Positions 27,115 to 35,246 of a stretch of DNA of 53,480 nucleotides are shown piece by piece. Source of the stretch: Eubacteriales bacterium (GTDB lineage Bacteria > Bacillota > Clostridia > Lachnospirales > Vallitaleaceae); NCBI GenBank assembly GCA_030535295.1, contig JAUMXK010000006.1, positions 1 through 53,480 on the forward strand, in the 5' to 3' direction. Within the stretch, counting starts at the first letter, position 1, and every line of letters starts with the position of its first letter. The notes beneath the pieces were generated by a model that was given only the letters and a program-made list of their open reading frames with translations, was not told where the DNA came from and ran no database searches. Position numbers and translations under genes: made by a program.

Positions 27115-27849
27115 ATGATTAAAGCAGCTTTTTTTGATATTGACGGTACTTTGTATCGAGAGGGTTTGTTAACCAGTATTTTTAAGAAATTTATCAAGTC
27201 GGAAATTATCGATGCTGATATCTGGTATCAAGATGTTCAGGATAAATATAACCAATGGGATAAGAGAGTGGGCAACTACGATGACTACTTGATTAAAATT
27301 GCCGAGAAATATATTGAGGCGGTTCGGGGGCTGCATCGTTCACAGGTGGAATACATTGCACAAAAAGTGGTTGAGCAAAAGGGAGATAAGGTCTATATCT
27401 ATACCAGAGATAAGATCTTATGGCATAAGGAACAGGGGCACATGGTGATTACGGTTTCCGGCTCACCTTATGAACTGGTCAAGGCCATGAGTATTAAACA
27501 TGGCTTTGATGCGTATCGTGGTACGGTCTATGAGCTGGATGAAGAAGATAGGTACACGGGCAATTTGAATCCTCTCTGGGATAGTGTCAGTAAGCAAAAG
27601 GAGATTGAGCGTCTGGTCAGGGAGTATCAGATTGACTTATCGGAGTCTTATGCTTACGGGGATACCGCCGGAGATTTTATGATGCTAAAGAGTGTAGGAC
27701 ATCCGGTTGCTATGAATCCGACGAAGGAGCTGCTGCAAAAGATTTTCTCCGATGAAGAAATGATGAAAAAGGCAAATGTGGTTGTCGAAAGAAAGGACAA
27801 TATCTATCAGTTGACTCCGGAAATGCTGAAACAGGGGAAGGTACTTTAG
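27115..27849 (+). CDS. HAD-superfamily hydrolase (subfamily IB, SerB-like)
   Basis: A 244-residue cytoplasmic phosphatase or phosphotransferase. Motif I is FFDIDGTLY (D8 nucleophile, D10), motif II is ITVSGSPYELV and motif IV is YAYGDTAGDFMML. The spacing and the KHGFDAYRGT segment fit subfamily IB, which includes phosphoserine phosphatase-like enzymes. The substrate cannot be deduced. GGAGG precedes the ATG. It is separated by 71 bases from the pilus genes and followed by a terminator. Confidence 0.85.
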   Translation: MIKAAFFDIDGTLYREGLLTSIFKKFIKSEIIDADIWYQDVQDKYNQWDKRVGNYDDYLIKIAEKYIEAVRGLHRSQVEYIAQKVVEQKGDKVYIYTRDKILWHKEQGHMVITVSGSPYELVKAMSIKHGFDAYRGTVYELDEEDRYTGNLNPLWDSVSKQKEIERLVREYQIDLSESYAYGDTAGDFMMLKSVGHPVAMNPTKELLQKIFSDEEMMKKANVVVERKDNIYQLTPEMLKQGKVL

Positions 27850-27870
27850 AGCCTTCATTATAATATTTAA

Positions 27871-27912
27871 AAGGGAAGAAAATTGCAATCTGGCAATTAT
27901 TCTTCCTTTTTT
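27871..27912 (+). terminator. terminator after the HAD gene
   Basis: GGGAAGAA and AATTGC pair with GCAATT and TTCTTCC across a short loop, followed by TTTTTT. Confidence 0.85.
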
Positions 27913-27913
27913 A

Positions 27914-28123
27914 TTGGATTTGCCGATTGTCCATCACAATAAAAGAGGACATAGAGGTGATAGATTTTTGAGAGAATATCGTGAATTGACAGAAGCTCAT
28001 CAGGCTCATCACTGTGTTGCCTGTCGGAAATGCGAAAAACTTTGTCCGCAGAATATTCGAATTGCAGACAGGATGTTCGAGATTAAGCAATTAGTGAGTT
28101 TGGCGGAGTCGATTCCGAACTAG
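27914..28123 (+). pseudogene. fragment of a ferredoxin-type domain (aldo/keto reductase C-terminus-like)
   Basis: A 69-codon open frame that starts directly at a terminator T-run, with only a TTG and no ribosome binding site. The segment HHCVACRKCEKLCPQNIRIAD holds four cysteines spaced as a 4Fe-4S site (C-x2-C-x2-C-x3-CP). Followed by MFEIKQL, it matches the C-terminal tail of iron-sulfur aldo/keto reductases. The catalytic barrel domain is missing, so this is most likely a decayed gene remnant. A free-standing small ferredoxin is the alternative but lacks translation signals. Confidence 0.55.
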
Positions 28124-28165
28124 TGGAAAATGATTGGTGCAGCTTTGGCATATAGAGATATCAAG

Positions 28166-28205
28166 AAAAAAGGGACTTTTGCATTTTGTTCGGCAATAGT
28201 CCCTT
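28166..28205 (-). terminator. terminator of the PTS IIA gene
   Basis: AAGGGACT (28170-28177) pairs with AGTCCCTT (28198-28205), with an inner TTGC/GCAA pair. On the minus strand it ends in a T-run (TTTTTT). Confidence 0.8.
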
Positions 28206-28219
28206 CGTTGATTTCGTTT

Positions 28220-28693
28220 TTATTTTAATTTCAATTTACAAACTGGTTCGTTGGCAGCGGTTTCTCCGGTGGTGGTCTCAAAGCTGCTTACAATATCCTG
28301 ATTCATAATGACTACGATGACATCTTCGACTTTACCTTGAGAGCGAATATAGTCAAAGTCAGCAGTAATCAGTGGTTCTCCGGCACTTACTTTTTGGCCG
28401 TCTGTCACATGGATGGTCAAGCCGTCTCCCTTTAATTCTACGGTATCGAGTCCGACATGAATTAACAGTTCAATGCCATTGGTAGTGCGTAATACCACGG
28501 CATGCTTTGTCTTAAAGGCTTGAACGACTTCTGCATCGGCCGGAGAATATATGATGTTATCCTTTGGCTGAATCGCAAAGCCGTCACCCATCATTTTTTG
28601 GGAAAATACTTCATCTGCAACTTCTGTAATTGGAATGACATTCCCGGCAACAGGGGAATTTAAAGTTTCTGTCTTTTTAAATAAACCAAACAT
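28220..28693 (-). CDS. PTS glucose-type EIIA protein
   Basis: A 157-residue cytoplasmic phosphocarrier of the sugar phosphotransferase system, homologous to EIIA-Glc (Crr). Early residues SPVAGNVIPITEVADEVFSQKMMGDGFAI are diagnostic in pattern (quoted part: SPVAGNVIPI, KMMGDGFAI). Histidines H64 (TKHAVVL) and H79 (LLIHVGLDTVEL) form the active site, H79 being the phosphorylated residue. It stands alone, so it probably serves an EIIBC encoded elsewhere. AAGGAT precedes the ATG, and a good promoter lies upstream on the minus strand. Confidence 0.94.
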   Translation of the reverse strand: MFGLFKKTETLNSPVAGNVIPITEVADEVFSQKMMGDGFAIQPKDNIIYSPADAEVVQAFKTKHAVVLRTTNGIELLIHVGLDTVELKGDGLTIHVTDGQKVSAGEPLITADFDYIRSQGKVEDVIVVIMNQDIVSSFETTTGETAANEPVCKLKLK

Positions 28694-28826
28694 AGATAAT
28701 CCTTTCTTGATAGTGAAATAGAGTAAATAGTTCTGCTTTTCCTTATTTTGCTTTTTGCGGATTTCGTTTATCCCAAAAGTGAATTTGGCTTAGGAAAAGC
28801 TTTGCAATATATAAAACCTTAAAGTT

Positions 28827-28855
28827 AAAATACCATTTTTAGCAGGTAAAGTCAA
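28827..28855 (-). promoter_or_regulatory. promoter of the PTS IIA gene
   Basis: Minus-strand TTGACT (28850-28855) and extended TGG-TATTTT (-10 at 28827-28832) are separated by 17 bases. Confidence 0.65.
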
Positions 28856-28897
28856 GAAATATTAAAAGAATGATAAAATATATACAATTTTAGGCTA

Positions 28898-28926
28898 TTG
28901 GAAATCCGCTTTGTTTCGATTATAAT
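28898..28926 (+). promoter_or_regulatory. promoter of the MoxR-VWA operon
   Basis: TTGGAA (28898-28903) and a perfect TATAAT (28921-28926) are separated by 17 bases. Transcription would start just before the family 1 repeat at 28953, giving a leader of about 270 nt. Confidence 0.7.
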
Positions 28927-28952
28927 AATAGATACTTGTGTGCTATAAAGTG

Positions 28953-29150
28953 TATTTAACTTTTTCACGTTCCTTGGAAGCTTTTTTTAGGATTTTTAAA
29001 TAGCCGGGAGCAAAAGCGATCTTGCACGGCAGGGTGTGAAAGTATCTGTCGTGAAAACACTTACGGCGTAAATCACGAAAGTGGTGAAAGCATGTGGCCC
29101 TCTTTCGAAGCGGATAAAGTCAAAAAAAGGCTGTGAGAAAGTAGAGTAAG
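28953..29150 (+). repeat. structured repeat, family 1, copy C (diverged MITE-like element)
   Basis: The left end (TTTAACTTTTTCACGTTC) and the right end (reverse complement ACTCTACTTTCTCACAG) are imperfect inverted repeats. Both resemble the ends of the copies at 48317 and 49834. Shared internal blocks include AGCCGGGAGC / GCGGGAGC, GATCTTGC / AATCTTGC, CATGTG and AGTCAAAAAA. It is the longest and most diverged copy. It lies wholly within the predicted leader of the MoxR gene. Confidence 0.7.
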
Positions 29151-29207
29151 TGCATTAATGTTTCGAAGGATAAAAAGAAGAAAATAAAGTGTAGAATAGA
29201 GGATGTT

Positions 29208-30122
29208 ATGTTAGATTTTTTGTTGGAACAGGGTGTAAATCCAAGCTTAATTGAAGATGTAAAGGCATTTCGTAGGTTTTATGATGTGGCAGAGGAGGTA
29301 AAAGAACGGATACCGGTACCGAAGTTTCGGTATATGGGCAAGGAAATTTGGGAAATGGCATTATCTGCTTTGCTAAGTGGGGAAAATTTGCTTTTAAGCG
29401 GAATGAAAGCGACCGGAAAGAATGTGTTGGCTGAAAATTTGGCAACGGTTTTCGGCAGACCGCAATGGACAAGTTCTTTCCATATTAATACGGACCAAAG
29501 TTCTTTAATCGGTACAGATACTTATACCGGAGGAGAGGTTCGCTTTCGTCCGGGGAGTATTTATCAGTGTGCGGTTTATGGTGGTTTTGGGGTGCTGGAT
29601 GAAATCAATATGGCAAAGAATGAAGCGGTAGCGGTACTTTATTCGGCGTTGGATTATCGTCGCCAAATTGATGTGCCCGGATATCGTCAAATAAACTTAC
29701 ATGAAGCGACACGTTTTATCGGCACCATGAATTACGGTTATATCGGCACCAAGGAGCTCAATGAGGCGTTTGCTTCCCGATTTATGGTTTTGGACATACC
29801 GCCGATGTCCGAAGAGAAAATCCAAAGTATATTATTGAATGCTTTTCCGAAGCTCCGTCCGGACTATGCACTGGCATTTGCCGGACTGTTTTTGGATTTG
29901 CAAAAGAAATCCCTTAATTCAGAGATTTCGACGAAGGCAATTGATTTCCGTGGTTTTATGGGAGCGATTCGAGCCATGCAGCATGGTCTAAAACCGGAAT
30001 TGGCTGTCAAAATGGGTATTTCCGGAAAAGTTTTTGATGAGTTTGAAAAAGAAGTGGTACAAGATGTGATTGACCTGCGAATTCCCAAAAATATGGAAGC
30101 AAAGGATTTGTTTGTGGAATAG
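29208..30122 (+). CDS. MoxR-type AAA+ ATPase
   Basis: A 304-residue cytoplasmic AAA+ ATPase of the MoxR/RavA group, which act as chaperones that activate or insert cofactors into partner complexes. Walker A is GMKATGKN (residues 65-72), Walker B is VLDEINMA (D131, E132), and the sensor region reads RFIGTMNYGYIG followed by the arginine-finger type segment FASRFMVLD. The start has a GAGG site. It is paired with a VWA-domain gene 14 bases downstream, the standard MoxR-VWA arrangement. Confidence 0.9.
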   Translation: MLDFLLEQGVNPSLIEDVKAFRRFYDVAEEVKERIPVPKFRYMGKEIWEMALSALLSGENLLLSGMKATGKNVLAENLATVFGRPQWTSSFHINTDQSSLIGTDTYTGGEVRFRPGSIYQCAVYGGFGVLDEINMAKNEAVAVLYSALDYRRQIDVPGYRQINLHEATRFIGTMNYGYIGTKELNEAFASRFMVLDIPPMSEEKIQSILLNAFPKLRPDYALAFAGLFLDLQKKSLNSEISTKAIDFRGFMGAIRAMQHGLKPELAVKMGISGKVFDEFEKEVVQDVIDLRIPKNMEAKDLFVE

Positions 30123-30136
30123 AACAAGAGGAAACT

Positions 30137-31927
30137 ATGATATACAATAAATACACAGAGGATTCGGAAAGGGAATGGCTGAAGGAGAGAAGTCAAAATA
30201 TTTTTTGGACGATTTTGGGAGATTACGAACAAAAAATGCCCTCTCTTTATGTAGAAGATATGGAAAAGGCCAGACATTTGTCCATCATCTGGGGGGCTAC
30301 TTATTATTATTTTGATATCAAAATGATTCAGGGTTTTGTGCGATATATTGCGGCAAAGCCTGATTTTTATGCCGTTTTTTATCAAGTACTTTGGCATACT
30401 TTGGAAGAGTATTGTTACCTTCATTTAAGCAAAGTCAGGCCGGCGGTTACTTTTTTGTTTCATCAGTATTATGAGGATTATTTGGCAAAGAATCAAGATA
30501 GGAATAGCAAGGATAGTGCGGAAATTATCGAAAAAGCTTATTATATGGAAAAGCAGGGTTCTTTGAGAAAAGAGAATCGCTGGTTAAAATCAATTTTGGC
30601 AGATATTCATGAGCTGGCTACACAAATTGATACAACGGAAACTTTGATAGAAGGAGTAGAAGAAATATATCGTCGGTACTTTGTGACAGAAAACTGGATT
30701 CAGCAGGTTGCCGGAAAAGAAGAAGTCACCAATCCTCAAAAAACAAAAGCGGAATATAAGCCGGACGAATCCTTTTTAAGCAGCAAAAAAGGAATTGCAC
30801 CGGTGGAAGTATATGTGGAAAAAATCGTGGATGCTGAGTTTAATCCCAATAGCTATCGAGGAAAAGCATCCAAAGAATATTTGGAAGCGGAGAGAGAAAA
30901 AAGTGCGAAGCTTTCCGGTACGGTCAACAAGAAAAAACAAACGGATTTTGAAAAAGTATGGCTTTTCTTTGGTGATTTGATTTTGCCTTTGCAGGAAATT
31001 GAGCAAATGGAGAAGAGAGTCAGCACAGGAACACATGAACATAAAAAACTCTACATTACCGACGGCAGTTTTTCGGGGGAGAGCAGTGATTATCAGCTGC
31101 GATTTATGGAAGAACAAAGAAATTTCAATCTGGAATACTTTGAAGTTCATTACAGGGCTTGCCGTAGACATATCGAAAGTTTACGCTCTCTACTGGTCAA
31201 TGCATTGCTACCGGATAGTTTGGAAGAAAGTCATCCGGCAGATTACGGAAAATTGAATGCCGGGCAAGCATGGCGAGCGGAACTGTTTCATAATCACAAA
31301 ATATTTGAGCGTATTATAAAAAATGAAATCGGAAACTTTGCAGTAGAAATTTTATTGGACGGAAGCGGCTCACAAAGTGAAAGGCAGGCACAGGTGGCAA
31401 TGCAAGGATACATCATTGCGGAGGCTCTCAGCCAGTGCCATATCCCATGTAGAATCAGTGCCTACGCTACTTTTTTGGACTATACGATTTTAAGAGTCTA
31501 TAAGGATTTTGAGCAGCCGGCAGAAAAAAATATGCGTATTTTTGATTTTTTTGGTACGGGTATGAACCGTGACGGTCTGGCATTTCGGGCAGTGAGTGAT
31601 TTGCTCAAAAAAAGAAAAGAGGAAAATAAAATCCTGATTATTTTAAGTGACGGTAAACCGAATGATGTCAGGGTGTTCAAGAAAAATGCGGAAAATCCGG
31701 AATTGGAAGAATATAAAGGGGAAAGAGCGGTAAAAGATACGGCAATGGAAGTGCGAAAGATGAGAATGCAAGGGATTTCCGTCCTTGGTGTTTTCAACGG
31801 CGAAGAAGAAGATTTGCCGGCACAGCAAACGATTTTCGGAAAAGATTTTGCCTATATCAAAAAACTAAACCAATTTTCGAAAATTGTAGGAGCATACCTG
31901 AAAAAAGAATTGCGTAAGTTCATGTAA
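30137..31927 (+). CDS. VWA-domain protein partnering the MoxR ATPase
   Basis: A 596-residue cytoplasmic protein. The C-terminal 200 residues form a von Willebrand A domain with a complete MIDAS: DGSGS at 408-412, the threonine in FFGTGMNRDG, and the aspartate in ILSDGKPND. This resembles the NorD/CobT-type C-terminus. The N-terminal 380 residues are helical and unrecognised, with a lysine/glutamate-rich stretch around 195-280. In related pairs, the VWA protein bridges MoxR to a metalloenzyme or membrane target; no target gene lies nearby. It follows the MoxR gene by 14 bases with an AAGAGGAAA site. The transcript ends at the family 2 repeat. Confidence 0.82.
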   Translation: MIYNKYTEDSEREWLKERSQNIFWTILGDYEQKMPSLYVEDMEKARHLSIIWGATYYYFDIKMIQGFVRYIAAKPDFYAVFYQVLWHTLEEYCYLHLSKVRPAVTFLFHQYYEDYLAKNQDRNSKDSAEIIEKAYYMEKQGSLRKENRWLKSILADIHELATQIDTTETLIEGVEEIYRRYFVTENWIQQVAGKEEVTNPQKTKAEYKPDESFLSSKKGIAPVEVYVEKIVDAEFNPNSYRGKASKEYLEAEREKSAKLSGTVNKKKQTDFEKVWLFFGDLILPLQEIEQMEKRVSTGTHEHKKLYITDGSFSGESSDYQLRFMEEQRNFNLEYFEVHYRACRRHIESLRSLLVNALLPDSLEESHPADYGKLNAGQAWRAELFHNHKIFERIIKNEIGNFAVEILLDGSGSQSERQAQVAMQGYIIAEALSQCHIPCRISAYATFLDYTILRVYKDFEQPAEKNMRIFDFFGTGMNRDGLAFRAVSDLLKKRKEENKILIILSDGKPNDVRVFKKNAENPELEEYKGERAVKDTAMEVRKMRMQGISVLGVFNGEEEDLPAQQTIFGKDFAYIKKLNQFSKIVGAYLKKELRKFM

Positions 31928-31943
31928 AGAAAATTGAAATAGG

Positions 31944-32055
31944 AAAAAGGGCTGTTGCAAAATACAGATTTCATACAAGAGATGAAGATAAATCCTAAGG
32001 ATTCCATCAAAGCCTTGTGTGAAAAATCTGAAAATGCAACGGCCCTTTTTGTTTT
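31944..32055 (+). repeat. structured repeat, family 2, copy 2 (cruciform terminator)
   Basis: GGCTGTTGC near 31950 pairs with GCAACGGCC (32036-32044) and is followed by TTTTT. Inner arms are ACAAG against CTTGT, and AATCC against GGATT. The order of blocks is the same as in the copy at 6580. The A-T pair of copy 1 is replaced by G-C here, a compensatory change. It follows the VWA gene. Confidence 0.75.
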
Positions 32056-32088
32056 AAATTAGAAGGGATGGTGAAATAATTTCAAATT

Positions 32089-32439
32089 TTAATAGGTATA
32101 ATTTTCAACATCTACTTTGTCAACTTCTTGAAACGGTGCCAAAGTAGAAATCATTTTAATTGGCTTATCGTAAGGGTTGAAACAATAATGAATTTCACCG
32201 GGTTCAATGTGAATAAAATCACCTGCTTGCAAATGGTGGATAACTCCATCTACAACAATATCAATTTTTCCTTCCAGAATGAAAAAATTTTCTTCCATAA
32301 TATTATGGTAATGTGCTTTAAAGTCCTCTCCCGGTTGAAACTGAACTACAGCAAAGTTCATACGAGGGCCTTTCATTAAGTATTTTGGGCCGCTGTTTCC
32401 AAAGCGATATTCTCTTTCGTTTTCGTTCAGAATATACAT
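32089..32439 (-). CDS. cupin-domain protein of the lsr operon
   Basis: A 116-residue single-domain cupin. Motif 1 is HYHNIMEENFFILEG (two His and a Glu as metal ligands) and motif 2 is PGEIHYCFNPYD (third His). It starts 9 bases after lsrK with a AGGAGG site, so it is the third gene of the lsrR-lsrK-cupin unit. No LsrG-type gene (phospho-AI-2 isomerase) is present in the window, so this cupin could act at that step or bind a related sugar phosphate (inference from context). The fold alone does not define the reaction. Confidence 0.8.
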   Translation of the reverse strand: MYILNENEREYRFGNSGPKYLMKGPRMNFAVVQFQPGEDFKAHYHNIMEENFFILEGKIDIVVDGVIHHLQAGDFIHIEPGEIHYCFNPYDKPIKMISTLAPFQEVDKVDVENYTY

Positions 32440-32448
32440 AAATCCTCC

Positions 32449-34014
32449 TTATAATCCCGGAGCTGACCACATGCTCCGCAGTAAATTTTGATTGCATAAA
32501 TTGAGTTGGGCTTTGTATGCTTCTCTCCACTTGGAGTAAAGCTCCGAGTAGATAGAGTGGTTCTGCATATTTGGCTGATAAACAGCATCCCATTTGACCA
32601 GTTTTTCTACGGCTTCCCCCAGATTTGGATAAAGACCGATACCATGACCGGCCATAATGGCTGCACCCAAAGCGGTAGCCTCCTTCACTACAGGTACTTT
32701 GACGGGGATACCTAGTACATCAGCTAAAATCTGACACCATAAAGGGCTCTTGGATGCACCGCCGGCAAAAATGATTTCTTGTGGCAAGTGCTGAATACTT
32801 TCGTATACCAAATCTAAATGCCCCTTTGTGATAAAAGCGGTATTTTCTAAAATTGCTCGATAAAAAGTATATTTTGAAAAACGCTGAGGATCAAGGTCAA
32901 AATTGGTAAAAGTCGGAGCAGCGTGTTTCCAATGAATGAAGTCCATCACATCAGAAAACATACACATCATACCATTGCTACCGACAGGAACCTCCATGGC
33001 ATATTCATTTAAAATATCATAGGTGTCCATGTTCTTTAGTTTTGCCAATTCTTTTTCCGCTTGACAAAAGGCATCTCGGAACCAACGTACAACAAGTCCC
33101 GGCTTGAAAGCCAGTGCCTCATACTGCCAAACATTCGGAACAGCATGACAATTCACTCTGACACGACAAAGTTCATCTGTTTTGGGGCTGGCACTATTGT
33201 ATTCGTACTGCCAAAAGCTACCGCCGAAGATAGCAGCTTGATTCGGTTTGACAACACCTACACCGATACAGCCCATTTGGCAATCACCACCTCCGACAAT
33301 CACAGGAGTTCCGATGGCGAGTCCGGTTTCATCGTGACATTGATTATTGACATATCCGGCTAGTGTGCCGCATTCTTGAGTTGGTGGAAAAATATCGGTA
33401 CGTAAACCGCAACGTTCCGCCAAGCTATTATCCCAAGTTCGATCTTTCAAAGAAAATAATCCGGAAGTAGAGCCGTTACTTGGCTCAACACTTAAAATAC
33501 CGGTCATTTTGTAAATTAACCAATCATTGAACATTCCGATTGAAGAAATCGATTGATAAACATCCGGCATTTTATTTTTTACCCAGAGCAAACGAGGCAG
33601 GGCACTAAGAGCATATGTTTCACCGGAAATATGATACAATTCTTTTTCTTGACCCGGATAAGATTCGAGTAATTCTACCACCTCGTCGGCACTTCTGGCA
33701 TCGACATTGGCACAAGCCCAGATTTCTTTGCCGCTTTTATCGTAAAGTACAATTCCTTCCCTCATACAAGTAGTAGAAATGGCAGCAATTTCTTCGGGAA
33801 AAATCTTTGCTTCTGAAATCACGTTTTGAATGCACTTGGATGCCAATTCCCAATTGTAAACCCAATCAAAATTCATACTACCGGGATAAGCAGGGTCTTC
33901 TGCATGCTCCCATTCGTGCTGCACACAATGAATTTGATTACCGAAAAAATCAAACAATACCGCTCGAATGCTGCCGGTTCCGGCATCAACTGCTAATAAA
34001 TATTTTTTTTCCAT
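32449..34014 (-). CDS. lsrK: autoinducer-2 kinase LsrK (FGGY family)
   Basis: A 521-residue cytoplasmic sugar kinase of the FGGY family that phosphorylates imported AI-2 (DPD), trapping it and generating the inducer of lsr genes. The N-terminal phosphate-binding motif is LAVDAGTGSIRAVLFD, and the C-terminal ATP motif is IIFAGGASKSPLWCQILAD. LsrK-specific length and its place between lsrR and the transporter genes support the call over xylulokinase. The ATG at 34014 was chosen over one 15 codons upstream because AAGGAG precedes it by 7 bases. It starts 10 bases after lsrR. Confidence 0.88.
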   Translation of the reverse strand: MEKKYLLAVDAGTGSIRAVLFDFFGNQIHCVQHEWEHAEDPAYPGSMNFDWVYNWELASKCIQNVISEAKIFPEEIAAISTTCMREGIVLYDKSGKEIWACANVDARSADEVVELLESYPGQEKELYHISGETYALSALPRLLWVKNKMPDVYQSISSIGMFNDWLIYKMTGILSVEPSNGSTSGLFSLKDRTWDNSLAERCGLRTDIFPPTQECGTLAGYVNNQCHDETGLAIGTPVIVGGGDCQMGCIGVGVVKPNQAAIFGGSFWQYEYNSASPKTDELCRVRVNCHAVPNVWQYEALAFKPGLVVRWFRDAFCQAEKELAKLKNMDTYDILNEYAMEVPVGSNGMMCMFSDVMDFIHWKHAAPTFTNFDLDPQRFSKYTFYRAILENTAFITKGHLDLVYESIQHLPQEIIFAGGASKSPLWCQILADVLGIPVKVPVVKEATALGAAIMAGHGIGLYPNLGEAVEKLVKWDAVYQPNMQNHSIYSELYSKWREAYKAQLNLCNQNLLRSMWSAPGL

Positions 34015-34024
34015 AGAGCACTCC

Positions 34025-34936
34025 TTATTCTTGGCACAATTGAATTGCAGTGTTTTCATCAGTTACTAGAATATCTATATAGCCGCCTTTTAGTGCAGCT
34101 TGAATTGCTTCTACTTTATGACTGCCACCGGATACCCCGATGACATTGTTCAGTTTTTTTAGGGTTTCAAGTGGTGTGCTGAAGAGTCTGTCTTCGATAT
34201 CGCTGTGAACCGGATTGCCATCCTTATCAATAAAATGTGTTAACACATCTCCAACGGCTCCCTTCATAGATAAGTAAGAGAAGTCGCTTTGATTGAGAAT
34301 CCCATTTGTGATGATGGTGGCATTATTGCTCATAGCACCGATTCCGACTACAGTCAAACTGGCGAGAGAAATCATACGGGATATTTTCTGGATAGGTGGT
34401 TCTTGCAGCATGGCACTGCACATTTCTTTGGAAGACACCAGTAAAGGTGCGGGATATAAATACAGTTTGGCTTTGAAAGTATTGGAGTGGATATTCGGCA
34501 GATAATAACTGACTCCTCCGGTCAATGAAATGACAGAAATCGGACTTTCGGCAATTGTGGCCAAATGATTGAGAACACGATTTGGAGTATCACCATATCC
34601 CATATTGATGTATATGTTTTCCGTCAGGCGGTTGTTGATATACATGGCTGCCGCTTGAGAAATGGTTTCGTTTATATTGTCGTCGGAAGGGGGAGTAGGC
34701 ACGATAAAGGCATCTTTTAGCGCCCATCTCTTTATTAGTTTTTGTTCGAGAAATAAATCCTTACCTTTTTCCGGACAAATTTTAAATTGAATGACTCCTA
34801 ATTGTTTCGCCTTATCTAAAAGCTTGATTACTTTCATACGGGAAACATCTAGCTTTTGAGATATTTCCTGTTGAGTCATATTTTCCATATAATAATACCA
34901 AGCTGCTTTCACAATCAAAGAATCTTCATAACTCAT
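34025..34936 (-). CDS. lsrR: lsr operon regulator LsrR (SorC/DeoR family)
   Basis: A 303-residue transcription factor. The N-terminal helix-turn-helix reads TQQEISQKLDVSRMKVIKLL (about residues 24-43). The remainder is a SorC-type sugar-phosphate-binding domain with SLTGGVSYYLP and GVSGGSHKVEAIQAAL segments. In Lsr systems it represses both operons until phospho-AI-2 binds. The start at 34936 is preferred because CAGGAGG lies 5 bases before it. It is the first gene of the leftward unit, divergent from lsrACDBF. Confidence 0.88.
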   Translation of the reverse strand: MSYEDSLIVKAAWYYYMENMTQQEISQKLDVSRMKVIKLLDKAKQLGVIQFKICPEKGKDLFLEQKLIKRWALKDAFIVPTPPSDDNINETISQAAAMYINNRLTENIYINMGYGDTPNRVLNHLATIAESPISVISLTGGVSYYLPNIHSNTFKAKLYLYPAPLLVSSKEMCSAMLQEPPIQKISRMISLASLTVVGIGAMSNNATIITNGILNQSDFSYLSMKGAVGDVLTHFIDKDGNPVHSDIEDRLFSTPLETLKKLNNVIGVSGGSHKVEAIQAALKGGYIDILVTDENTAIQLCQE

Positions 34937-34949
34937 AATATCCTCCTGA

Positions 34950-34980
34950 AACAAATGTTTATCTGCGATAAATTTGTTTG
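34950..34980. promoter_or_regulatory. candidate LsrR operator
   Basis: An extended palindrome with a perfect core, TTTATC-TGC-GATAAA, and outer arms AACAAAT / ATTTGTT that differ by a one-base gap. It lies between the lsrR -10 box and its start codon. A second, smaller palindrome AAATAA-CAAA-TTATTT (35195-35210) lies just downstream of the lsrA -10. Binding by LsrR is inferred. Confidence 0.5.
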
Positions 34981-34994
34981 TTTTTTTTAAGGAA

Positions 34995-35023
34995 AGTATA
35001 GCAAATTAATTAGTGGATGTCAA
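34995..35023 (-). promoter_or_regulatory. sigma-A promoter of lsrR-lsrK-cupin
   Basis: Minus-strand TTGACA (35018-35023) and TATACT (34995-35000) with a 17-base spacer. Confidence 0.85.
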
Positions 35024-35159
35024 TATTATAATGCATGTATACAAAGTAGTTATACAAAAAATAATATATAAAAATGCCATAAAACAAGGAAAATGACATA
35101 AAAATGCATAATATATTAAAAGAATATAGAAAAAATAGAGTAAAATTGACGAATAATGC

Positions 35160-35188
35160 TTGACAAAGAAATAAGGCTGTTTTATACT
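35160..35188 (+). promoter_or_regulatory. sigma-A promoter of lsrACDBF
   Basis: TTGACA (35160-35165) and TATACT (35183-35188) with a 17-base spacer. It mirrors the lsrR promoter: both have identical -35 and -10 hexamers and spacing. Confidence 0.85.
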
Positions 35189-35246
35189 TTGGTTAAATAA
35201 CAAATTATTTATGAGAAAACAAAAATATCAAAATGGAGGGTGTATC

